From Progne subis subis (lineage: Eukaryota; Chordata; Aves; Passeriformes; Hirundinidae), in contig JAKJHU010000085.1 in assembly GCA_022316685.1 (NCBI GenBank), positions 1,364,001 to 1,428,000 of the forward strand: a stretch of 64,000 nucleotides of DNA, written 5' to 3'. This document shows, in pieces, positions 19,234-29,800 of the stretch. The notes beneath the pieces were generated by a model that ran no database searches, had not been told where the DNA came from, and saw nothing but the letters and a program-made list of their open reading frames with translations. Both the position numbers and the translations under genes were made by a program. The stretch's first letter is position 1; each line of letters begins with the position of its first letter.

Positions 19234-22200
19234 ATGGTGAGAGCGGGGGGACCCCGGGATCCTCCTCGAGCCCCGCACCTGGGACACCCCGGCACCCCCG
19301 GACACACCGGAACCCCCGGCACGGCCGCAGGAGCCGGGTCCGACCCGGCCTGGCCGGGGGCGAGCGGGCGGGAGGGCGGTCCCCAGCTCAGGCGAGGCCC
19401 CCAGGGGGTGAGGGCCGGGCCATCACTGCAGGAGCCCCGTTTATAATTTGTATTAATTCTGTCGTAATCGCATTATTTTTTTTTTAATTATTATTTAACG
19501 CTTCTGTCATAACATCGACAATTCATTAATTATTATTTGCCCGTTCATTTGGCTGTGTTTTCTCTTCTGTTGCTTCCTCTCGTTTAACATTGATCATGTT
19601 CCGCCCTGTTTCTCATCCCCTGCAATCAACTCCTTCATTCCAATCAGGCTGGGCACAGAGTAAGTCACTCCTTGGCTCTCGATAACACCCGTGGTAAGGG
19701 CTCGTTCGTGTTACTCCGTGTCACTGGTAGGTGGCTCAGATGGATTTAGGGGCAGCTGGTCAATCCGCGCTCCAGATCGCACCCAAATTCCTGGTAAAAT
19801 CCAGGTGTTTTATCGTTTTTCGCCGCTGCTTTAAGCTCGAGATACCCGCGGTGGTTAAAGCCTCTGCAGTGCTGTTCGTTTGGTTTGGTTACTGCGGCCT
19901 GCCGAGCTTTTCGGTAATGAGTGGGAGCTGAAATGTGATTTTTGGGGAAATACGGGGCTGACATTGTCAGCAAAGGGAATATGCTGAGTGCGCGCACTGC
20001 TGGCTCGGTGGGGTGTGGAAGTGGCAGGATTAATTTTATTAAATATCAAATTCATAACTGGCACTGCATGCTTAAGTCCCTTAGGCAGCGCTAAGACAAT
20101 CTGTTGCCACTTATTAATCCAAATCACTGTTACTCTTCAAAGACCATCAAAAATGTCTTTTCCCCCCCTCCTGTTTTTTTAAATTGGTCACTCGTTGATT
20201 AAAAAGCTTTTGTACTCTTTTGCCTATATTTCAACCATCTGTCTCCAGATGGCTTTGATGGTGGCACTGAGATGTTCTTAATCTAAAAAACAAAAACCAC
20301 AAACCAACCAAAAATATTAACCAAGTTCCCTCAGCCTTTTTGAGGACTGAAGGTAACTGCATGGTCTAAAAATACATGAGGAAAAAATATCTTTAAAAAT
20401 ACAATTTCCTACCCTAGTTCTATTTGTTTATAGAAATAAATCTGGGCTGTGTCCTTTACAAACACATATGAGGGTGTCATTTTAGGAACTCGCTAACATG
20501 AAGTGGAAGATAAAAATCTCTTTAATGTGGAGCCATTCTTTGAGTTCCTAGGGCTGAGTGTCTCCAGACCCAGGGTTTTCCCAGAGCAGTGCCATAACAT
20601 TCCCTGCTTTATAAAGCTTCTCATGCCCTTTTTGCACAATTAATTTGCCCTGTGTTGCTTGCATTTTTGCTTTATTGGCAGAATTAAAGCCTGTGCTGTT
20701 AAGCCATGGCCTTGCATCATCTCAGTCTTTAATTTTGAAGCCTCCACTGCATTTTTATTGTGGCATCTGAAACTGTGAATTTGTAGAAGTGGTAACAGGA
20801 GCACTGTGCAGTGACCTGGATTGGCTTCTCTGCAGTTTGTATTTTGCTGTTATTTTTTAGCCTTATTCAGTTTTTCAGTGGTTCCTACAATGAGGACCCT
20901 GAACACGCTTCCTCTCCTGGTCAGCTATTAACACACGTTGCAAATTTGCTGCTTTTTAAAAATGGGGTTTGTTTTTTTTAAATAAGGGGAAGAGAAACTT
21001 GGATGAGGAGGTTTTTTTAAAGAGAAGTGGCTGCAGTTTAACCAGGCCTGTGCTTGAAACGCGTTAAAGAGAAAAAGCAGTGGGATAGTTCATGGTTAGC
21101 TCCCAAATTTGTGTAAAATACATCAGGTGGCACAACAGGGATGCGTTACCTTGCACTGTTGGCTTTCAGCAACCACACACAACTCGATCCTGTAGACCTG
21201 TGTTTGTAAAAGACGCTAGTTTCTCGCAGAACAGAGCAAAATTCCATCACCGTTCCACTCTCACTTGAGCAGCTTTCAGGTCCAAACGCAAAGCTGTGGC
21301 TCTGCAGAGGACGCTGCAGTGCTGGCTGTGCCCTAACCCGTGTCTGTCCCCCTCTCTCCCCTCCTGTCCCTGAAGTTGGTGTTGGTGCTGGGAGACCTCC
21401 ACATCCCCCATCGCTGCAACAGCCTCCCAGCCAAGTTCAAAAAGCTGCTGGTGCCTGGCAAGATCCAACACATCCTGTGCACAGGGAACCTCTGCACCAA
21501 GGACACCTATGACTACCTCAAGACCCTGGCTGGGGATGTTCATGTTGTCAGAGGGGACTTTGATGAGGTAGTGTCCATTTTTTTGGGGGGGATATCTTTG
21601 ATATTTTTTTTTTACGTTTGGAGTTGATTTAAGTAAAAGTGGTGAAACGAGTTCCTGAGCTCTCCCCTTCTTGGTGTTGCGTTGGGTTGGGTTTAAATAG
21701 AAATCTGTCTAATCTGGGTTTGTTTTATTTCCTTTCTTTTCAGAACCTGAATTACCCCGAGCAGAAAGTTGTGACTGTTGGACAGTTCAAAATTGGGCTG
21801 ATTCACGGCCATCAGGTGATCCCCTGGGGTGACATGGCCAGCCTGGCACTGCTCCAGAGGCAGTTCGACGTGGACATCCTCATTTCAGGACACACACACA
21901 AATTTGAGGCATTTGAACACGAAAATAAATTCTATATCAACCCAGGATCAGCTACAGGAGCTTACCATGCCTTAGAAAAGTAAGTGAATATTGTGGGGAT
22001 TTTTTTTTTTTTCTTACAAACTCCTAAGGGTTAATCTGTTAATATTTCTGATTTAAATGTCAGGGAGAGGACAGTTAGAGTGGTATAACTTACACAGCTG
22101 TACTTGCTCAATCTCCTGGACAGGAACATGAAATACAGCCTGAGATCTCATGTGCTGTACTCAGAGAATTTATTCCCATTTTTCTTGAGGTGATTTCTGC

Positions 22201-22388
22201 TGAACAGTGGTAAAACACTAAGGGGGTTATAGACACACAGTCACTATGAATTTTTTTCCTCTCTTTCCAGCAACATCATTCCTTCATTTGTGCTGATGGA
22301 CATCCAGGCTTCTACAGTAGTTACATATGTCTATCAACTAATTGGAGATGACGTGAAGGTAGAAAGAATTGAGTACAAGAAATCCTAA
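19234..22388 (+). CDS. VPS29: VPS29, retromer/commander core subunit
   Basis: Coding exons are 19234-19236 (the ATG alone, directly followed by a GT donor), 21376-21567, 21744-21979 and 22271-22388 (TAA at 22386-22388). They total 549 nt, or 182 aa, the exact length of the short mammalian isoform, with near-identical sequence. The protein has a metallophosphoesterase fold. Visible metal-site motifs are [26 protein letters not shown] and SGHTHKF; in animals this site is considered a binding scaffold rather than an active phosphatase. VPS29 binds the C-terminal solenoid of VPS35 in retromer and VPS35L in retriever, for endosome-to-Golgi and endosome-to-plasma-membrane sorting. A 12-nt alternative exon lies in intron 1 (separate entry). 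No defects were seen. Confidence 0.96.
19237..21375 (+). other. VPS29: VPS29 intron 1
   Basis: This 2.1-kb intron follows the ATG-only exon. Its first 200 bp are CpG-rich promoter sequence, with imperfect CCCCGG-type repeats near 19270-19325. Apart from the microexon at 19648-19659 I see no coding signal. The terminal acceptor (CCTGAAG) is somewhat weak for a constitutive exon. Confidence 0.75.
19648..19659 (+). CDS. VPS29: VPS29 alternative 12-nt microexon (Ala-Gly-His-Arg)
   Basis: The sequence reads CAATCAG, then GCTGGGCACAGA, then GTAAGTC: a good acceptor, 12 nt, and a near-perfect donor. Both exon 1 (ATG) and exon 2 join in phase 0, so inclusion gives MAGHRLVLVLGD, the start of the known 186-aa vertebrate isoform. 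A TGC motif about 25 nt upstream resembles the UGC element used by SRRM4 for neural microexons. The tissue pattern is inference; the exon itself is well supported. Confidence 0.85.
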
Positions 22389-22630
22389 AAAAATGTTTTT
22401 GCTTGTCTGGTATTTTTACCATCTTCTTCTGAACTGCAAGTTCCAAAACTTGATTGCTCGTTTACAGCCCTGCACCGTCACTAACAGCTTAACAATATAA
22501 CTTCTTGTCATGAATTTAAACCACCTTGTGTTTGCTTGTCTCTGTATGTATTGATTTGTAAAATATTCCAAAAGGGTAACTATCTAAGTACTGTTCCTTA
22601 GTGTTGTAATAAACTCCACTTCATAGAAGA
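22389..22630 (+). other. VPS29: VPS29 3' UTR
   Basis: Non-coding sequence after the TAA contains an AATAAA at 22608-22613, followed by a GT-rich stretch (TTGGTGAGGTGTTGTTGGGG) typical of a downstream cleavage element. The 3' UTR is therefore about 240 bp. Confidence 0.75.
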
Positions 22631-23879
22631 GCTGAGCTTGGTGAGGTGTTGTTGGGGAAGGATGCAGCAGTTGTGGTGGTTTGGTGTTCACCTTCTAAGG
22701 GATGCTTGTACAGAGGTTGAGGGCTCTGGGACCAGGCTGGGTTTGCTCCACAATCCAGTTTATATTTAATTTTCTCAATGTAACATTCTCAACTAAGTTA
22801 AAGGAGTAAAATGGCTTGATAGACTCTGAAAGGATTACAGTTACCTCGTACTTTCACCGTAGAAAGTTTGAGTCTTTCTCTGATCAAAGTGGTTTCAAAT
22901 CTCCCTGTGCTTTCATGAATGATGATCTCATGAAATCTGTAACCACTGAGGAGAGGTTTTATTTGTGGCTCACATCTGACACTCCATTTTTGTGCACTTT
23001 GCTCTATTCAGAGGCTCTCAATAATGAAATTCCATGTGACTCTTTAAAGCTGCTGAAGATAAATATGGGTTGTTCAAGAAAACAGCACCTTGTGGCTCCT
23101 CTGTTCCCACAGCTGCAGGGACTGAATGTATTTAACAGCTCCCCTTTCTCACAACTGCTGTAACTTTCCAACAAAACAGATTTTTATCTTTTGCCTCCCA
23201 CAGCAGAACGTTTAGGACGGGGGTCAGTTTTCCTTGGCCTTTGGATTATGACTTTTCCATCAGCTTATTTCTGTGTCACAAGTTGATTAAAAAACTTATT
23301 TCTATTCAAAATAAACCTGCTTTGCCCTGGACAAAAAACCATTTCAGGCTGGTGTCTCAAGAACCTCTGGGTAGTTGCACTTCATGCAGTTAGAGCTAAG
23401 TTGAAAAGAAAACCCTTGGCACATGGTATTCAGGGAATTCTGTTGGCTGGAACACTAATTTATTGACAAACTCATAATTAAGAGGCTTATAGAATATTTT
23501 AAGGGGCTAAAATGGATGCATAACTTTATTTCTTTTCAATTTACATCGTAAGGCCCAAATGGACACACAAGTTTGTTTATTTTTACTGTGAGGCCAAAAT
23601 TGATGCACAGGTTTGTGAAGTTACACTTACAATTTGTCTACAAAGTATTTTACATGAACCACAGCCCCTGCAGTTTCAAAAAAGTTTATCACAGTGATGA
23701 CAAGGTTCTGTTGTGGATGAGATCTCAGAGTGGTCATGACAGCAGGGAAATAACAGAAGTAAATAAACTTTACTCCTTCCCAAAGTTAAAGTGCTGACAA
23801 TGAACTGATGGCTACAAACAGGAAATTCTGCTGTGAGTCTATAATGTTTTCATGGGGTGGAGAATGGAGGAGGAGCAGC
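22631..23879. other. Spacer and KNTC1 3' UTR
   Basis: This is the tail-to-tail interval between VPS29 (plus) and KNTC1 (minus). Minus-strand AATAAA signals, seen as TTTATT, are at 23576-23581, 23525-23530 and 23459-23464, so the KNTC1 3' UTR is probably 300-420 bp. The remaining 0.8 kb shows no gene. FAM216A and GPN3, the neighbours of VPS29 in human, are absent here. Confidence 0.55.
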
Positions 23880-26800
23880 CTAGAACAGCTGGAAGAACGT
23901 GGAGAGGTTGTGGACGCTCTTGGCAAAAGCTTTGGGGTTTTAGTCTGATGTTCTCCTGAGCAGTACAAGAGGTGTGGATGCACAGCCCCACTCCTGCCAG
24001 GACAGGGAGGAGGGAAAAGGGTAAATCTTGACCTAATTTATGGCAATTCCAGGACACAGGACCCATCTGATCCGTTCAGGTACATCTGCAAGGTCAAAGA
24101 ACAACATTAAGGGGGCTTAGGAAAATGGGATGTGATCCAGGACCTGGGAAAGTCCTTGGAAGTGATGCTTAGCATGGCACAGACTTGGTTCAGCTACAAT
24201 GAATTATTTGAGTTAATGAAAGGATATTTTGTTATATACAATACATGTTACTAAAGGAGATCAGCTAAAAAAGTGTTTTTGCAAGAAGTTGGGTGGAAGT
24301 CTTTCGAGAAAAAGGAGAAAATACTGCCCGAGGTGCAGAAATGGTTTGTTTTACCTGCAGGAGATGAGATGCTGGGACATCTGCCAGAGCAGGGTTTCCA
24401 CATTTCTCTTGGTACTCCTCAATCAGGGCTGCTGCATCATCAGGGCTGTAAGAGGCAAAAATCGATCAACTTTGTCAAATGAAGCTCTCTAAAAAGCCAA
24501 CAATTAAGGCGACAGAAGTGAAAAACCAAATTATGATCTCATAGCTTTGAAGTCAGACGAGCCCTGTCATTTCCCAGTAAAGAAAACAAGCCTGGCTTTT
24601 CCTCCAGGGCTGTTAACTAAAATCAATAAATGTAGAATTAAAATGTTTATTGGCTCCTGTCCCAGTTTGAGGGTGGGGTAAGTGGTAACCGTGCCCAGGT
24701 GTGAGAGGAGCCCAGTGCTGTGAGACACCCACAGCAGAGCAGGGCCCAACCCAGCCCCCTTTGTGATTTAAGTGCAGCACAAGAGGTGCTGTTAATTCTT
24801 GAAAACTTCGTGGCAAAACCCCAAATTCCCAAGTCTTCAGTAGAGGCAGCTCATTTATTTTTTTTCTGTGTTCTTATTGCTGGAGCTGTGACTCTGTGAT
24901 GCCCCTGAGCTGGATTCACCTAAAGGTAAGGTCAAGGTTTTGATTATTTCACTCTGGTTGCTTCTATTTTAACTGCATTTAAGCTCCTGCTAGTCTAAGC
25001 TTAACAATCTGTTACTTGGTCTTGAGTGGCTGTAAAACTCTGTCCTAGAGAGGTGAAATGGATTTCTTTATTAACTTAGCAATACTTTAAAAGTCTTTGG
25101 AGACTAAGTATTAGAAAACCTCCATGACTTCAAACAGAAGAAAATGAAATAAAGGTGAGATTTAATTCCTGTAATTGCTACCAGTTACACCAGTTTTTTT
25201 ACCATTTATTAACTTACCAGTTATTTTTGGCAAAATAATCCACCAGCTCTTTTATTCTGTGGGTGTTTATCAGGTGTTGCTTTAACAGTGGATAATATTT
25301 GGTTTTCCAGAACTGTTCATACAGCTTCTCATTGATGATACTGTCCAAAACCAAAGAGCTGATCTGTAGATTTAAGTTTTAGCAATGAAAATGTTATTAT
25401 TTTAGACAAAAGAGATATTGCTTCTGAATGGAAAGAGCTCATAGTTTTCATATTGGACTCTGTAGAGAATAGGCGTGGGGTTTTTTTACATTTTATGATT
25501 TTTAAGTGCTGTGAAATGGCAGATTTTATGCAAACTGATCCCAGATTCAAAGAGAGAAATGAGTTAAAATTGCCCAAAGGGAGGCAGCTCAAGGCAAGGC
25601 AAAAGTGCAGTTTCCCAAACCCTTTGGCCTTTTAGCTTCAAACACTTCCTGAAAAACCAAGGTGGTTTTGCTGCCCTCCAAACAGAGACAGCCCAGAACA
25701 CAGCACTGGCTATGCACAAGAAGTTTTTCAGTTGCACAGTGCAAATATAAATGCATTTCACAAATATTTTACATTTTTTGAACATATTGTCAAGTAAGGC
25801 TGGACAAGATCAAGGGAGAGAGAAAAGAAGGTCCTGTGAACATCCAAAAAAAGCCTCCAAGCCAAAGGGAAGTGTAGTAAATTTTATTTATTTACCTGGG
25901 AAGCAAATGCCACCAGTTCTCCAGTGTCCATGTGTTCATCCAATTGCTGCAGCACAGTTTCTTTCTTACAGGTTGACAACAAACCCTTGTGAAAATAAGT
26001 TACAAATCATCATTATTCTGTGAGTGATCAAAGCAGGAATTCTCCCTTCAGAACAACTATTTGATTTATTCAGAAATCTTTTGAAATTTTAGGTGCAAAC
26101 ACAGAATTATCACACCAGGATCTGTGTGCTTGGAGTGGAAGTGTTGCTTTTAACTCTCAAATGGTGTTTTGCTGTAGCTGTCACAGGATTTTTTGACTCA
26201 TTGCCAGCAGGCTGAGTGTTTTACACTTCAGCTGTGATTTGGGGAAACCTATCTGTGTGGAACTTTAATGACTGGAAGCCTTAAGAATTCAAGGTGCCTT
26301 TACTGGTCCCAGTTTGCTGGTGACAAACATGGGAACAGCCTCTAATGCTTCATCTGGGAGAAGAATGCAGAGCAGAAATTAAGGGAAACAAATGAGCAGA
26401 GAAAGGAAAATGTTAAGGTTCATGGATGGTGAGGCTCTGGCTTTAAGGCAGACACTTTCTGTCAGAACTTGTGCATATCAAACATCTTCCTTGGAAGTCA
26501 GGAGCTTTCAACTCCAACCAAAGTAGGATTCAGTACTTTTACAATCTGCTGTGGCTTGGGTATTGCTGTTTTTTGGGGTTTTTTTTTCCCATGTGTTTTA
26601 TGGGTGGGATCCCATAAAACATCCTCAAATTCTCTAAAGGCAAAACCAGATGACAAAGTTACTGGGGATGACTGAACTTCTAGAAGAAAAAAGAAGAGGA
26701 AGTGTTCACATGATCCCTTTAGAAGCCTTTGAGGGAGGCAAATGTTGATCATTTATCAGCAGGGATGTGTTGAAGTTAACTGGAATTCACCTCTGACCTG

Positions 26801-29800
26801 CTCTGGTGAGCAGGACACGCTTAAGGACATTTCCCTTGTGGAGACAGGAGACAAAACTTCTGCTTTACCTGAATTTGCTGCTCTCTCTTCTCAGAGTGAG
26901 GAATGACCAAGAGGCACCCCAGGGCAAAAGCTGGGAGGTCCAGCTGGATGTATTGTTTAGCAATTCCAACCATATCCAGGTCAGCCAGGACAGGACACCT
27001 TCAGGAGATCAGGAGGGAAATTCTCAGCTGTCATTTTCTTTAACTGGCTCAGTGCTGTCAGCAAAACTGCCCTGAGATTTGGAAGTCGGGTAGAACAACA
27101 CATTTCTACCTCACATTAATTTCAGAAATGACCAAGTAAATTGAAGTTTCACTGAATACAAACTCATGAGGATTTTCTAAAAAAAAAAAAAATCCCAAAT
27201 CACACCTCCAGTTTCTCTTTCTAAGCAGCTTATTTTGAGAGGAATTGTTGGTCACCTGCCCAGAGCAGAGCTTTGGTACAGATGTGTCTGCACAGTAGTG
27301 CAGGATCCCTCTCCAGATAATTTTTAGGGTCCCTCCCAACCCAAATCTCTTCTATTTCTGAACTAACTTTGGTTCAAGCCAGGCTCTCTGAGCTCTGGTG
27401 GGTCTTCTGAGCGAGTCAGAGCATCGTGGTGAATGAAATAAGGGCCCAATGTGTTTTTCCCACGCAAAGGCAATGCAGGTGTGGTTTGTGCAGGGGATCT
27501 CAGGAGCAGGGTCAGGACTGAACTCACCTGAGCAGGACCACAAAGCACTCCCGGCACTCCCGCAGCTGTGCGGGACTTGGTGGACACGAGGCTGAGAGAG
27601 AAAGAGAACAAGGTGTAGTAAATCTACAACCAAGTTACTCCAGGAGCAGGACAGGGAGGTACAAGGCTACCTGTGAGGAAGGGGGACAGGACCACGCTGC
27701 GCCAGGCTCGGCTGAAGCTGGGAATCTGGGGGCAACAAAGGTTTTTCCAAGTTACAGCCAAAACCAGGTGGAAGGAAAAGTGTTATGAACGCAGACACCC
27801 CATCCCACTGCACCTGGAAGAAGGCTGTCAGTATTCCTTTTTGTTTATCCTGGATGAATTATTCCCTACCATTGCTATCCTTAGCTCAGAGTCTAAGATT
27901 CAGGCACATTCTGACCAATGTTAACTGATGTATTGCACTGCCATAGAAATAATTCAAAAAGAATCTTTTTCATGGCTGACAAATACTCCAATTTCTTGTG
28001 AAGTGAGGAAAAATATGAGGAGCCAGACAATATTTGCTTACCTCCCATAATGAAGGAATCCCAGTAATTGCAACCAAAACTCTTCTTAGATACTGAATCT
28101 GGGAAAAAAACAAAAATTCAAGTCCTTTGGTGTTTCTGAAGATTTGGCAATAATTTACAGAACTGCATTTAGCTTGCTTTGTCTGCAGGATGCAAACTTG
28201 GAGTTTCTCAAGGTAACTGCTCTTTTGACACCTATGGAAATTTGCTCTGTGGTTAAGTAAATTAAATTATCAATCACACTGCCAGGTGCATCTGTTACCT
28301 CCTTAGCCTGCAGCAACTTTCTGTAAAGTTTGACGAGTCACGGGCACTCAGGATTCTGAATGGCAACAATCAGGATTTCCATCCCCATAAATACATTTTA
28401 GGGGTCATGTTTATATGCACACGCATGGAAGTACATCTGTGCAGTTTGTGTATATTTGCACACAAGAATGTGCCTGTTATAAATTGACAATAATATGAAG
28501 ATTTTTTTTTCAATTTATTACCATACAATTTATTCTAAAGGTTTTCTTAAAAAATGGAAGTATAACAATTTAAGATCAAAATTCAAATTCCTCAAATCTT
28601 CACCAGCTCATAGTAAGCATGGTTTATAGTTTCTGTATCTATCCCATTCTTCACAAATCACTGGATCAACCCAGCCTTTCCCTCCCCTTGCTGCAGGACT
28701 TTATCTTTAAAAATTCCTTACCAAATTGAAGCCCAGGAGTTTCTGTAGGAGGCCATTCCAGAGCTGGGGATCGTAGACTTTGTATTCTAAACTCAGCTCT
28801 GTCACCAGTCTCACAGCCTGCAGGGGAGCAAGGACATGCTGTGTGTTTTAACAGAAATTCATCACCATCAAACCTTTCCAAGCCACTTCCAAAATTATTG
28901 TCCACATGGGAGGAATGAAACTTAAACCATCTAAATTTGGTGTAATTTTATTTTCAAATTGTAGGAAGGGTGAAGCTTTTATCTGTCATTTCCAGACTAC
29001 ATTGAAGAAAAACATTTAGAAAAGCTTTGCAGAGGGGTGTAAACGCACACAGTGTGTAACCAAATTTACAAAAGGATTTTAAAAATCCTACCCTGGGTTC
29101 GTGACTGTGGTTCTTCCATAGGCCTTTAATCATGCCTTCCTTAGGGCTCTTGTGGAATGATTCATAAGTGTATGGAATATTCAAGATCTCAAACTCTGCC
29201 AGATAAATGCAGCACTTCAGAAAATACCTGTGAAAATAAACCCCCCACCAAAGCAGGAGTTAAGTGATGTTTATATTTTAATCCACATGTCCAAGCTCAG
29301 GATAACACTGAAAAGTGCCCTTCTGGTGCTCTAATATGTGAAAAATTCCTCTTACTTGACTTTCTCCATGGGTTTCTTGAAGAGTGATTCCACAGTGCTG
29401 GTATCTGCCAGGTAGAGCAAACACCTGAACGCTCTGGTCCTGTGAGCAAACGTCAGCTGAGTGTCACCGAAGGGCTGAGGGGGAAAACACAGTCCCAAAG
29501 TCACAACAATTGGCTGAACAACCAGAAAAGATCATCCTAGGCGTACAAAACCCTCTAGTTTTACAGATTTTTAGACTGTTAATACAGGCAAGAAAAAAAT
29601 ATTGGCGATATATAGCATCAGACATGTAATTTAGTGTGGAAAAACTGGAGGTTAAAGGTTCTGCTGAAACAATTTTACCACCCAATGTCTTACACCAGCT
29701 TAAGGCACGCTCCAGGAAATGCTTCATGAAGTTGTTTCAGATAATACCAGCAATAAGTTTAGAAAACCCAGAGTTCAAGGGCTGCTCTTGAGAGTTAATA

